Both the position numbers and the translations under genes were made by a program. A stretch of DNA of 64,000 nt, from assembly GCA_026826555.1 (NCBI GenBank), contig JAKSZT010054396.1:14132535-14196534 (forward strand). The letters are read 5' to 3'. This stretch comes from Tolypeutes matacus. Lineage: Eukaryota; Chordata; Mammalia; Cingulata; Chlamyphoridae. The first letter of the stretch is position 1, and each line of letters starts with the position of its first letter. Below the pieces are notes generated by a model. It searched no databases, was not told where the DNA came from, and was given only the letters and a program-made list of their open reading frames with translations. Positions 43,041 through 54,745 of the stretch are shown here, in pieces.

Positions 43041-43374
43041 TTTTTTTTCAGCACAAGCTTGAGAAAGAACAAGCAAAGTCTAGCTGGAGGCAGAAGTAGA
43101 AGAGGTTTTAGGAGAGCGAATGCCAAGAACCCCTCTAAGAAGCATTTCTTCAGGTCATTTTTATCACCAGGATAGCCTGGAAATTTGGAGCTTTAGTTTG
43201 TATCTGAGTGACAAGAGTGGAAGGAATTGTTCTCCTTTCCATAGTCTGTATTCAGAAGTCCATTGGTAACAAGAAGAACCAAAAAAAAAAAATTTTTAAG
43301 TCCATTGGTGGGGAATTCAGCACCAAGGACAACGCCATGGCCCCCCAAGGCCTGAGGAAAGTTGCATTATAAAA

Positions 43375-43545
43375 CCTGAAAATTGGAAGGTTCCTTTGAG
43401 ATCAAAGTCTCCAACCTTCACTCATTGCAGAAGTCATTTCCACAATATTCAGTACCTATCTGGGCTCTGCTTGAATACCTCCTGCAGTGGGGATCTTACC
43501 ACCCCCAAATTTGGTCCTTTCAATTGATAAATGGTTGCGCTTGGA
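43375..43545 (+). mobile_element. L3/CR1-like LINE fragment, sense
   Basis: GAGATCAAAGTCTCCAACCT, CTGCTTGAATACCTCCTGCA and GTGGGGATCTTACCACC match an L3 segment. Confidence 0.6.
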
Positions 43546-43609
43546 GATGGTGCCCTCCCACTGCAAGTGCAGGAAGTCAGGGAGATATTACTGCTGAGGA
43601 AAGGCTTGC

Positions 43610-43800
43610 CAAGTTCTTTTTTAAATTGTTAAATATTTGCATCATACAGAAAAAGAGAAAACTATGAAAAACACCTACCACCCTGATTGAACAACATTAA
43701 CATGTGCTGCATTTGCTTCAGATCATTTGTAAAGAAAGAAAATATTACAACAATATTTGAAGCCCCATTTGTGCCCCTCCCTGACCAAATTCCCCTCTAG
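43610..43800 (-). mobile_element. Old L1 3' UTR fragment, antisense
   Basis: AAAACACCTACCACCCTGAT, AACATTAACATGTGCTGCAT and TTGCTTCAGATCATTTG parallel the L1 3' UTR seen at 58420-58560. Confidence 0.6.
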
Positions 43801-43894
43801 ATAATGGGGAGCTAGGAGGGCCGGGCCCGGGGAGGGCTCTGTGTGCCCTCTTGGCACAGCTGACAGCTCCTGTTATGACCATGGATTGTTAAGA

Positions 43895-44120
43895 CTATTC
43901 AGTCCAGAAAGTTATATCAGAGCTGGAAGGGTTCCTGGAGACCTCCTTCTCCAACTTGCTGTTTGCACAGATGAGGAAGCCTAGACCTGGAGGGAGGGTC
44001 TCAGTGGTGGTTCTAAGTCCTTTCATGGCAATTATTTTCTCTTTTATTTCACCCTACCATTTGATGTGGGTAGGACACAGATTAGTATGTCCATTTTCCA
44101 GGTCTTTGGGTTGTTCATCT
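43895..44120 (-). mobile_element. MIR3/L3b-like and MIR fragments
   Basis: 43920-44000: GAGCTGGAAGGGTTCCTGGA, CAGATGAGGAAGCCTAGACC. 44030-44110: TGTGGGTAGGACACAGATTA, CCATTTTCCAGG. Confidence 0.5.
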
Positions 44121-44359
44121 GAGTTTTTAGCTCCTTACCTTCAACTCAAAGATAGCAACTCACCATCTTTTGCATGTGGAACTATTCAGGAAGTCATAGT
44201 TGGAACAATTCCTTAGCTTACCCCTATTTTCCAGTTGAGAAGATTAAATCATGATAAATATAAATGAGTAATAAGGGAAATCAAGTCGACTTGCCTTATG
44301 GGGGTCTAGAATGAAATCAACTGAGGCAGGACTCTGGGTGATGGAGCAGGGGGGTGGCA

Positions 44360-44625
44360 CCTGAAAAATGTGGGGCACATGAGGGCAGGGCCTGCAGGGG
44401 ACCTGGAACTGGAGGGGTGCCTGAAGGGATTGGGCAGAAAGTGGGGCCTGCGTATGGAGGGCTTTGCCTGCCAGGCCACTGTGCATCTGGACGAGCCTCA
44501 AGTCACCCTGGAGCCACGGAAGGGCTCTAAGCAGGGCAGTTACCTCATCAGATAGATCACTTAGGAAGGTCTCTCTGGAAGTTAGGCAGAGGTGGGGTTG
44601 GAAAAGAAGCGAGAAGTGGGCCTTG
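44360..44625 (-). mobile_element. L2 fragment, antisense
   Basis: GTATGGAGGGCTTTGCCTGC, CAAGTCACCCTGGAGCCACG and TAGATCACTTAGGAAGGTCT follow antisense L2 ORF2-distal sequence. Confidence 0.6.
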
Positions 44626-45184
44626 GTTTAGAAGTTGTTGCAACAGTCCGCAGCACCTTTGGCTGCTCTTTCTTTGGTACTCTTGGGATTGTTTAGCAAA
44701 CACAGGCAACTCTCAAGCCCCACTGGCTTATCCTGGGCCAGCTTCTCCTCCCCACCCCTCCATGTTCCTATGTCCCCTCTTCTCACTTCTCATTCAGCCA
44801 CTCCCAGGGATGGAAATTTTGTTTTTGTGAGATGAGAAGTTCATGGCAAATAAGGGGAATGACAATAATGAATTCACATGGCAGGGAAAAGCCAAGCAAA
44901 AGGGGGTGTTTTACACCCTTCCTTTCCTTCGCACATGTGTTTGGCCCAGATGCTGCGGTAGAAGCAGCTGTGGGCCGCAGACCTGCGCTAGGCTTGGCAT
45001 TGCTCCTAGTTCATCAGGTAATCCTCAACAACTTGCTTTCCCTCTCTGGGCCTCTGTTTCTTCACCTGGACTAGTTAGTTGCCAGGGTTTCTGCGGTCCT
45101 GATACTCTGTCTTCGCATCCCCCTCTTCATCCTCTGTGACTCACCTGTGGGATTCTCAGCTTTGAGGCCTGAAAATAGCCTACA

Positions 45185-45425
45185 TTGCCCTGGTCCTTCA
45201 TGATCGCTCCTATTCAGCGTGCACTTATCATGTGCTTGGCACTGTGTCATCTCCCGTAACTATTACAACTACCCTACAGGGAAGGTGCAAGTACTACTGT
45301 CATTTTAGAGATGGGGCAACCGAGGCACAGAAAATTTTAGTGCCTTGCCCAGGGTCACCCTGCAGAACTAGGACTTGAGCCCAGGTCTGTTGGCCTCCAC
45401 AGCTCATGTTCTGAGTCCCATTGAC
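45185..45425 (-). mobile_element. MIR SINE, antisense, near full length
   Basis: GTGCACTTATCATGTGCTTG, CATTTTAGAGATGGGGCAAC, CGAGGCACAGAAAATTTTAG, TTGCCCAGGGTCACCCTGCA, GGACTTGAGCCCAGGTCTGT in full MIR order. Confidence 0.85.
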
Positions 45426-47100
45426 TTAATGCCCAGCTCAGGTCCCCACAGCAGCCCCCTTCCAAGTTTCCTTCAGTCCACATCAAACTATGAGGGCAAC
45501 AGTTGTCTGAGACTCTCCTGGATTTGTGCGTGATCAAACCCACCCCCACCCCAGAGAGCCCTGAGGAGGAGCCTGCCTCCTGTTTGCTCATTTTAAGAAG
45601 ATCATTCTTCCTCCAGAACCTGAGCTATGACAGGTAGCCAGCTAGAACTAACCACGGTGTTAACTTTGCCTTGAAATCCTCCACGAGCTCCCCAGCTGGA
45701 GACAGCTTGAGCCATGAGCTCATTAAGCAACAGAAGCCTGTCTCCCCACCACCACAACGCAGACAAGAAAACCTGTAATAGATTGGCTTTTGCATTGAGT
45801 TGAAGAAGTACACCCATCCATTTCTGAACAGCTTGCTTTCAGCCCCCATTTACCCCTCCACCCTCTCCCCATTTAACTAGCTGCCAGTCAGGCATCGAGG
45901 GTCTCCTAGCCCCCTGCCAGCCCCTGACCCAGAACAGGAGAGCACCTCAGAGCTCTCAGCTCAGGTTCAAAGGCGTTTTGATTGTGTGCCGGAGTTTACC
46001 CTGCTCCCTCCATGCAGGCCTGGCTTCCTTTGAAAGTGAAATGCTTTAAAAGGAAAAGAAAAGAAAACCCCACACATTGGGGAGGCCCACTGGGACCCCC
46101 TTTGGTTCAAACATCCATTTCAGACAGTCTCCCGGCTGTGCTCCCGCATATCTTCTAGCCGGTCCTGGACGACAGCCTCACCTAGTCCTCTCACCCCAAC
46201 CCCTTTGGGGCTCAGCCATTAACAGGAAGAAGATGAGAGAGAAGAAAGCAGTCGGGGCAGAGGAAAAGGGGGTGACAGTGGAAAGGGAGGCAGCAAAGAT
46301 GGAAATGGAGACAGTTTGACAGAAAGATGAATAGACATCAGGGAAAGCAGCTTCTAAGTCTCCTATCCTCCCAGAGTGAGGCTGAGCGGCAGAATGAGAA
46401 GCACCTTTGTAGTATTTCAGCTTCCAGGGAACGGGATCCTTGGTGGTAGCAGCATCCCCTGCTGGGCTCTAGAGTGCTGGGCTACGGAGCCTGAGGAGTC
46501 CCAAATGTTCCAATCTGGGGAAGTATCCCCTCTTCCTCGGTTTTAAGCACCTCTTGTCCCTCTGTCCTCCCTCATACCAGCCATCCATTACAGCCAGACA
46601 GGGACACTAGGTACAGATGTTCAGGTTGTACACTGCATAAAGTAGACAGAGAAACTTCAGTGGGAACATGTGGGTGGATGTGGGGATTCCAGCCCTCCCA
46701 CCCAAGCCCCATAGGAGCAGAGAGAGCCTTTTCTCCACACACTCAGCCACGCACAGACTCACAGCATGCGCCGACTGGAGGCAGCTCCCAGCTGCCTACA
46801 CATCCTACACATCCCCTGAGCTGCCTTCACTTGGAACCTCTCTGAGGCTAAATTTCTGCCCCACCTCCAAATCTGAACCTGACAAGGTTAAAGGACCTAG
46901 AGATCCTCCTACCTGACTCTCCTACCCATCATTTCCCACACACCTGTGACGTGCCTGCCCCCTTCCCGCCATGCTTACACTTTTCTCCCAGGCCTTCCCC
47001 ACGCCTCTCCTTTATGGCTGAGTAGACTTTTCCTTCAGGCCTAGCAAGTCCCATCTCCCCCTTAAAGCCTTCCCAGCCCTTGTGCTCCTGCTCTTCTGAA
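45426..47100. other. Repeat-poor intron sequence
   Basis: 46210-46320 is purine-rich. Otherwise average unique sequence with no gene or transposon recognised. Confidence 0.4.
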
Positions 47101-47150
47101 CCCAGGCCCATGGTGTGCCTTCACCCCCAGGCCCATGGTGTGCCTTCACC
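47101..47150. repeat. Perfect 25-bp tandem duplication
   Basis: 47101-47125 and 47126-47150 are identical (begin CCCAGGCCCATGGTG, end CCTTCACC), joined head to tail with no spacer. Confidence 0.95.
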
Positions 47151-47919
47151 TCACCTTGACTTTCAGTAGACTTACCCTTTGTCTTTCTTTAGGTGTCACT
47201 ATGCCACTCCTGTCCCCACTCCCAGGGCCTGAGGCTCTGAGGTCTGGAACCAGGAACCATGCCATCTTTTTATCCCCTACCCCCTCACAGTTTCTTATAT
47301 AGAGTTTGTTGATTAATTATTCACTGAGTCAACAAATATTAACACTGAACCCTGAAAACACACCTAGGAATGTGCGAGGTATAGTAGCTGTAGTAGGCAG
47401 CAAAACAGACCCGGCCCCTGGCAGAGATGCTCGGCTCCCCAGCCCCCTTGGAAATACCTGTGACTCTGCCTCAGGCTGTTTTTCTGGTCATGGGCACAAG
47501 GTACAAGCACCTGGGAAGTACCAGGAAGTACATGCCTGCTCTGGCAGCCCTCACCTGAGATCCACAGAAGCGAATGGATAAACATCTTCTTTGTTCCTTG
47601 ATTTTGGGTAATTCTGAGGCAATGTTCTTCATTGTCCCTGGGAGGACCCCAGTGGAATTAAACTCCAATGCACTTTATCTTCCTCCTCTTTCCTGTCTCA
47701 TCCCTCTTTCCTTTACCCAGGCTTCCAAGAATCACCTCCTGAATAAGCAGGTTGCTCTGGAATCCTTGTCTCAGAGCCTAAAAGAAGTCCCTTCCCCGAA
47801 GGCGTTTACAGTCAGGTGATGATGCTAATGACCTATTATTCATCTTAATAATTCAGCAGTAATGAGGTAACATGATGCCTTGACTTCTTTTCTTCATTAT
47901 TTACCTCCACATTTGCTTG

Positions 47920-48135
47920 ACTATTTTGTTGAGTAAGGAGCACCTGCTCCTTACCTGGCATTTAATACAATACTTTTGCTGATGATAATCCTATAGGGCA
48001 CACAAAAGCCCCACTTTATAGGTGAGATGAGAAAGCAAAGGCTTGGGGTGAGGCAGTGCCTAAGGTTACGCAGGTGGTAAGAGTCGGAGCTGGGATTCAA
48101 ACCCAGGTCTGTGGATTCCAAAGTCCAGGGTCTGA
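47920..48135 (-). mobile_element. MIR SINE, antisense
   Basis: CCCCACTTTATAGGTGAGAT, GTGCCTAAGGTTACGCAGGT and GGGATTCAAACCCAGGTCTG. Confidence 0.75.
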
Positions 48136-48179
48136 TGGTGAGCTTCCAGCTACCACCAGGCAGGAGGCAGCAGGCGGAA

Positions 48180-48320
48180 TTCGTTTAGAATGAGGTGGGG
48201 GAGCAGGAAGGTAGATGAAAGCTTCTCTGAGGAGGAGGTGTTTAATCAGAGCCTAAGTGGACATGGGGGGTTGGGGGAGATGGAGAAGCCCTTGGGAGGG
48301 GCCTTAAGAGGTGACTCACC
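48180..48320 (-). mobile_element. L2 fragment, antisense
   Basis: AAGCTTCTCTGAGGAGGAGG and TGTTTAATCAGAGCCTAAGT match the antisense L2 'cctcctcagagaggcct' block. Confidence 0.6.
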
Positions 48321-49140
48321 CATGGAGGAGGATGGGCTCCCCTCATACAGAAGGAGGAGGGCTAAGGCCTGGGCCACGTCTGTTAAGCGGAGCTCTTTAG
48401 GTTCCTTCTGAAGTCCCAGGCCCCTAAGAGGTCAGAGGATGTTCTGGAAACATAAAATGTGGCTGTCCTGCTTAATACAGCCGCCCACCGCTGGGGACCA
48501 CACCTGTGATCATCAGAAAGCCTGAGGCCTCAGGACCATTAACCCCGACCCTTTGCTCATGTGCTGGTCATGATCCTCGCTGGGTTGAGGGACTGGGCCG
48601 TCAGCTCCTGGAGGGGCCCCCACCGTACACCCCAGAATTCCCCTCAGTTCTCAGCTGCACAGGGGAACCCACCGGTGCCCTGACCTGCCCTTTTGCCTCT
48701 CAAGTTTCTGGGAACTGCAGCACCCACAGTTGGTGATGGGTGAGATGGGCTCCAGGAGTCTTGCTTGGCACCCAGAGACGTATATAACAATAAGGGGAAC
48801 TATACTTAGTGATGCTGTCGGTTATTTGAGATCTTGGTTTGTGTACAACTGTCAGTACATTTTCTGAATCACTTGGCTGCTGACACATGCTGAGCTGCCC
48901 CCACTCCCCCTGCCGTAGCTGTCTCTTGCCTGGCACAGAGGAAAAGGTGAGGGTCTCTCATTGGCAGTGTTCGGAGTAAATCTGAGGGCTGGAAGGTCTC
49001 ACTCTTGCTCTCCCTGATTCCAGGCTGGGAAGCCCTGGCCCACCAAGGAGAAAGATGGACTGCAGAGTTGGGACATCTCCCTCCTGGTCTAGGGTTGCAA
49101 ATCATGCCTCCAGGGAAGTCCTGTTTTGTTATTTTCATCA
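48321..49140. other. Repeat-poor intron sequence
   Basis: No gene or transposon recognised. Confidence 0.4.
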
Positions 49141-49149
49141 AGTCACAAT

Positions 49150-49860
49150 AGATTACTGCAAGAGCTTTCCAAGGCTCCTACAATAAATCCCAGCTCCACA
49201 CCACAGTCACCTCATCTACAGCCACGTTTCCCTCTAGCACCCCAGCCTTGCTGCACCCTTCCCCAGTGCCTTGACTCCGCCAAGCCATTTCCCACCTCAG
49301 GACCTGCCCATGCTCTTTCTTCTACCTGGAAGGCTCTTCCAAGGTCAGCCTCCTTCTCATCCTTCAGCATTTGGAATAAATATTACCTCCTCAGAGAGGC
49401 CTTCCTTGACCTCCCAACCAAAAGGAAGTCCCTCTCATTGTTTTCTGTCAAGCTCCTGTTTGTATTTTCATACTTTGACTGCAATGTATAGTTATATATA
49501 TACTTGTTAATTTGTTCATGCTGCAAATGTGTATTGAGCATCTACTATATGCCAGACACTGTTCTAGGCACTGGGGAGACAGCACTGAATAAAACAAAGT
49601 GATTATAGAATGTCAGATACAATAAGTGCTATAAAGAATGCATCCAGGGGCAGAGGGGTAAAGCTCAGAAAGGGTGGTCCAAGAAGGCTCCAAGGAGGTG
49701 GCTTTTGAGCAAAGGCCAGAATAAAGGTATTTTCTTATTTTCTCTGTATTTTGAGGGACTGTTAGCTCCAGGAAGGCACTGTGGGTACGTTATTCCCCAC
49801 TTAATACCCAGAGCCTGGCACATAGTAGGTATTCAATAAAATTTTATTGAGTGAATGAGC
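49150..49860 (+). mobile_element. L2 3' end, sense, split by an antisense L2
   Basis: 49150-49495: CTCTTCCAAGGTCAGCCTCC, TTACCTCCTCAGAGAGGCCT, TCCTTGACCTCCC. 49755-49855: GTTAGCTCCAGGAAGGCACT, AGCCTGGCACATAGTAGGTA, TTCAATAAAATTTTATTGAG. The two parts are consecutive in L2. Confidence 0.75.
49505..49735 (-). mobile_element. L2 3' end, antisense, nested
   Basis: GTGTATTGAGCATCTACTAT, ATGCCAGACACTGTTCTAGG, CACTGGGGAGACAGCACTGA, AGAAAGGGTGGTCCAAGAAG, GGTGGCTTTTGAGCAAAGGC: an antisense L2 3' end inside a sense one. Confidence 0.75.
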
Positions 49861-50689
49861 AAACAAACAGCTAACCAGACCTCCTCCTGCTGCAGTAGAA
49901 GTGTCTTTCCTTGGCTTCATCCTTAGCAGATCCCGGTAGCCAGTCCCTGTCCTTTGATAATAACTCTCAATAAAAGGGAAGGACATTTGTCACTTGCATT
50001 CAGACCTCCTCTCTCCAGGGAAACCAAAGGTCGTTGTCCAGTGTGATGAATAGAATGTCCTCTGACTGGCAGGCCCAGTTGGGAGCTAGTCTCAGCCTGT
50101 CCCTCCCCTGCTCAGAGACAAATAGACCATGACACAAATAGCAAGACAGAGTTGAGCAAGAAGCCCCAAAGATCTTTTGGTCAAATACCAGAGACATGCT
50201 TTCCTGTGAATAGGTGGCCTGTTAAGTGACCCCCTTGGGGAAGCAGCACCATGGAGAGTGGTGGGTGAGCTCAGAGCCTAAAGACCTGATCTCGACATTG
50301 GGCAAACTGCTTCGCTTCTCTGGGCCTCGGTCTATTGATGTGAGCAAAGGGAATGTCAAAGTTTGCTTTGGTGACCCATAAGTAGAGGTGCTTTGGAAAA
50401 TCACAAGTACTCTACAGAGAAACAGGGCTATTCCAATAGCAAGTTTCCTACAGTATTTAGAGTGTAAGTCAATTGCACAAGGACTTGGAAGGAAGGTTGT
50501 ATAAATTGAGACAAACCTGCGTTTGTTGTATTTGTGTTGAAAGCTGTATTTGTGCCTGTAAATCTACGGGCACCTGTAAGCAGAGATTCAGCGCACACAC
50601 AGGCATTTCAAGAGCCAACAACTTCCTTCCTCCTCTGTGCTTGCCTTTCTCCACCTCCCTGTGTCTTTGCCTCCTGCGGTTCCTTCAAG

Positions 50690-50870
50690 TGACATAGAGC
50701 ACAGCATGTCTACGCTGGAAGGAATCTTAAGGAACATACAGTGCTACCCTCTTCATTTTTCAAATGGGAAAACTGAGGTCCAAAGAGGGTCCCCTGCTCA
50801 CTTTCTAAGTCCACACAGAAAGTTAACAAGGGGTGGCTGGAGTAGGACCTGGTGTCCATAAGTCCCAGAT
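50690..50870 (-). mobile_element. MIR3/L3b-like fragment
   Basis: CTGGAAGGAATCTTAAGGAA, CATTTTTCAAATGGGAAAAC, TGAGGTCCAAAGAGGG. Confidence 0.6.
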
Positions 50871-50934
50871 GGGGCCAGAGGCAGGGAGGGGGTGGAAGAC
50901 AGCAGCGTCCCTAGGACTCTGGCCCCTCTGGATG

Positions 50935-51075
50935 CTCTCCTGAGGTTACTTACCTGTCTGTTTCCCCATCTGTAAAGTGGAGATTATAGGGCTGTTGGGA
51001 GGACTACATAAGACGCTTGTAAAGAGCTCAGACATAGTTTGGTACATAATAGGGCTCTCTGCACATTAGCTGCTG
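50935..51075 (+). mobile_element. MIR 3' half, sense
   Basis: TTTCCCCATCTGTAAAGTGG, AGATTATAGGGCTGTTGGGA, AAGACGCTTGTAAAGAGCTC in MIR order. Confidence 0.75.
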
Positions 51076-51384
51076 CTGTCTGGGCTGTAGCTGGTTGGCC
51101 CCAATGCAGCTATGTGGGGCATTTGCAGCCAACAGGCACTCTGATCAATGGGTGCCCCTGCTGTACCAGTTGGTAATTATTTTTAATATCATCCTCAACT
51201 ATATTTCTCTTTCCCAAGTTCTTGGTCTTTTAGGCAGCACAACAGTCCTCTGAGAGTTCACAGGACTTCCCAAAGGAAACAGAAAGAACAGGAATCCTGC
51301 CTATCCTGAGTTCCCCAGTAAAGCCACCTGTGAACCTGTGTTAGTTTGCTTTTCGTCTCTCCTCTGGGCTGTGTTCTAGCTCAG

Positions 51385-51560
51385 TGCTATTCAAAGTGTG
51401 GTCCATGGACCCGCAGCCCCAGAGTTGTTACCGGCCAGTGCCAAGAGAGTCAGAGATTGAGGGTAAATGTCTAGAAACTTTTATAGCAATTTTGACATTG
51501 CCATGGCAGCCCGGGGCTGAAGGGCTCCTCTTGAGCAGGCTACAGACCACTGCAGGCGTG
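51385..51560 (+). mobile_element. MER20/MER1-type hAT remnant
   Basis: CAGTGCTATTCAAAGTGTGG and TCCATGGACCCGCAGCCCCA are a hAT-Charlie left end. The right end is not recognisable. Confidence 0.5.
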
Positions 51561-51639
51561 GCATCCTCGTGGTGAGTCCTGCTCAGTCACCACCATGTGC
51601 TGGTATACGATGGACTGGAAAACAAACAAATAAAACAAA

Positions 51640-52040
51640 CTAGTCCTTCAGCACCAATTGTTAGAGAAGCAGTGGTCTCGCCCTTATTCAGGGAAACAAA
51701 CTCCTCAGCCTGCTTTCCCAGGCTCTCTGCAGCCTGGCCATGTACGCCCCCTCCTGTCCAGTTGCTCTCCCAGGTCCCAAATTCTCCCTCCTCCGCGACT
51801 TTGCTTTTGCTGACCCCTCCATCCAGACCCAGGGAACCTTGCTTTCCTACCTGTAAAAATCTCTCTTTGAAGATACTAACTCAAACCCCATTTCTTCCAC
51901 AGGCAGATTAACCCTACCCCGCCCCCAAGGCCCTTTCACTTCTGCTGCACCTGTGCCTGACTCAATCAATCCATTTGTGGCCCCTGCGGGTCAGGACCAG
52001 GCGCTCCCACCCTTTTTAAGCCCCTCCCAGTCTGGACCTG
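51640..52040 (+). mobile_element. Possible diverged L2, sense
   Basis: Pyrimidine-rich stretch (CTCTGCAGCCTGGCCATGTA, GTAAAAATCTCTCTTTGAAG) with L2-like rhythm but no diagnostic 3' tail. Confidence 0.35.
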
Positions 52041-52320
52041 ACATCCAGTCTGTTCTAGATAAATGTCAGCCAGGCTGGTCCAAAGCACCAAGTGCACCAG
52101 TCAGCTCGAGGTGCTGCCTCTGCCAAAAGAAAAACAGGCTCCCTTGTGAATCCCTCTAGAGGCAATCGCAGTGTGAACAGTGCAGGACAGTCAGAGCCCG
52201 TGTACCTGGCTGGTGAGAACAGCCTTCCACCAGGCCTCTGCAGTGTGGTCTGAACTCCCGGGATGAGTAGCTGGGGCAGAGGATTCCAGGTCCATCCTGC
52301 CTCTCGCCCACAGCCTTCTT

Positions 52321-52510
52321 TTTTTTTTTTTTTTAAGATTTTATTTATTTATTTATTCATTTATCCCCCCCTTGCTGCTTGTGCTCACTGGGTCAGCCAA
52401 CCACGCCGTGCGGGCGGGCCTGCCCCCACCAGGAGGCCCCGGGAACCGAACCCGCGGCCTCCCATATGGTAAACGGGAGCCCCACTGATTGAGCCACAGC
52501 TGCCTCCCAA
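52321..52510 (-). mobile_element. tRNA-derived SINE, xenarthran type, antisense, with 14-bp TSD
   Basis: Reverse poly(A), then reverse (ATAAA) tail, body, box B (GGAACCGAACC, 52442-52452) and box A (CTGATTGAGCCA, 52485-52496). CCCACAGCCTTCTT occurs at 52307-52320 and 52511-52524. Retains many CpGs and closely matches the copy at 25351-25533: same subfamily, young. Confidence 0.9.
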
Positions 52511-52524
52511 CCCACAGCCTTCTT

Positions 52525-54219
52525 GTGAGCTGCTCTCTACACAACTCTCAGGGCTGCCCAGGTTGAAATTACCCTGGCTTGATTTACCTCTCCCAGGTGC
52601 TAAAGCTGTCTATGAACCCAGTAACAGCTGCTGGAACAGCTTCACCACAACCTTCCACCTCCTCCCTCTCAGCAGCTACCCCTTCTCCTGGCTCCAGCTT
52701 GAACAGGAAGCACAAGCTGCTGGCAACAGGTGAGCCAGGCTTTAGTTAAAAAATGCACTGTGGGCCCATGAGGGAGCCACACTTCTGCACAGCTTCTGGG
52801 TTTGGCCTGCAGTACCAGGCAGGAAGTTCTGAGTGCCACTTTGCTGCCTCACAAGCATTCATTGAAGCACTGGGCCCTGAAGCGGCTACTCAATGAGTGA
52901 GTGGACAAAGGAGGAAAAATTAGTTTAAATTGCAGCAAGAAATTCTTCAGTTAGACGTGTGGAAGAACATTCTGACTGTGAGAGGAATTCAGTGCAGACC
53001 ATTAAAGGTAGAAAGCATCTTAGAAATTGGATTCATCCCCCACCCCCCACCCCCCACCTCTTAGCTACTTAATCCTTTGCCCTTATGTGAGAGCCCAAAA
53101 GAAAACAGTGCAGCTCTTGAACTGTGGGAATGGGGGCCCAGAGCCCCTGTCATGGTCCCAACTCCCACCCCAGGCACAGGTCTCTGTTGAACTCTGTGGG
53201 TCACTTGACACCCACTGATCTGGGCTAATCTGGCTCTTTGCCAAGGGGGAGACTTACTGGAAGTGTAGGGCCCTGTGCAGTGCCCCTGAGTGAGCCAGAG
53301 AGAGTGGTAGGACCCAGGCCCAGGCTCTTTCCACCAGAATGGACTTCATCGTTAGGAGAAAGAGGGAAGGGGAAAAATCAGAAAATGGTAGAGTCCTAGG
53401 ATGAGCTCACCCCTCACAGGAATCAGCCTTGGGCCCAGTGGCCTTCCTCCATGACCTTCCTGTGTCCTCTCCTGCCCCCACTGTGAGGTCATGTCCCTCA
53501 GAGCCCACATTTGGCCATCTCACTCCCACAAGGAGAGCTTAGCCAAATCCCCTTTGATCCCTACACTGCCTCCAGTCCCACCCCCAGCCTGGAGTTTGCT
53601 CAGGAGCCCTGGGAGGGAGGTGGGGGGCGGCCATGCCGGGGAGGGTGCAAGGCCAACACAGGGGCCCTGAAGGGTCTGTGGTGTCTTTGCCAGCTGCCTT
53701 TGAAAGACTTTTCCAAAGAGGTAATTCTTTTGTGCACGGACATGATTTATGAGGCTTTCTAAGCAAATTGTGGAGATAAATGGTCTTTGGGGCTGGGAAG
53801 CTTCAAAGGCAGTGATGCAGGCAGATCAGACAGAGCTGGGCCCTCATTAAAAGCCTGTGCGGGGCGGGGGAGGGGAGGCTTCAGCGGCACTAAGGACAGG
53901 CCAGCTCTGGCCGGCACCTGGGTCCATTTGGGGCAGCCCCCAACTTGCCTCTCACTCTGGGCCTCCCTGGTCCCATTGCTGAAGGGTATCTGGGTATGAG
54001 GTGAAAGTATTGGGGTCATTTGAGGTGCATTTGCCCCAGAAATGGGTGCAGCCACGAGGCAGAGGCTTCAGGGTGGAAAGGGGGCGTATGAGTGCCGCCC
54101 TGGACTCCAGAACAGCAGGAGACACAGGGCAGGGAGGCTGTGGAGATGTGCAGCCTCCCCTTGGCCTGACCGTCTCCACACTCCTCTCTGCTCAGCACCG
54201 ACACAGCCATCTTGTTTCT
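52525..54219. other. Repeat-poor intron sequence
   Basis: A C-run cluster lies at 53037-53058 (see findings). 53600-53900 is GC-rich. No gene or repeat recognised. Confidence 0.4.
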
Positions 54220-54745
54220 ACAGTTCATTGGCTGTGTGGCCATAGGCAAGCGACTCAGCCTCTTTAACCCTCAGTTTCCTGACCTGTAAGGTGGGGTGTG
54301 GGGGGTCATGAGATGACCTTTAAGGGCTAGGAGTAAGAGAGACTCTCAATCCTGCCTTTTGCAATCAGGGGTGATTTTTTCCATCCAGGGCAAATGTCTG
54401 TAGACATTTTTGGTTGTCACAACTGATGGGCGGTACAACTGGCACCTGGTGAATAGGGGTGAGGGGAGCTGCTAAATGTCTTACAGTGCCCAGGACATAT
54501 CCCCTGCAACAAAGAATTATCCACTCCTAAATGTCAACAGTGCCAAGGCTGAGAAACCCTGATCTAGTTATTTAATGTCCCTGAACCTCAGTTTCTTCCC
54601 CTGGAAAATGGATTAATAACCTTGCCTCCCATGGCTGGCCTCAGGTCCTTTTTGCAGGCATGAATAAATAAACTGGCACAGGGCTGTTATGAGCATTGAA
54701 TGAAATAACCCATGTGAGGATGCAGCTGGTCTATAGTTAGGGTTT
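54220..54745 (+). mobile_element. MIR, hAT MITE and MIR in series
   Basis: 54220-54300 MIR (CTGTGTGGCCATAGGCAAGC, CTCAGTTTCCTGACCTGTAA). 54335-54562 a hAT-Charlie element (GACATTTTTGGTTGTCACAA, CAACAAAGAATTATCCACTC, end GGCTGAGAAACCCTG). 54565-54745 a second MIR (CCTGAACCTCAGTTTCTTCC). The hAT element may have split one MIR, but the overlap of the two MIR parts argues for two copies. Confidence 0.7.
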
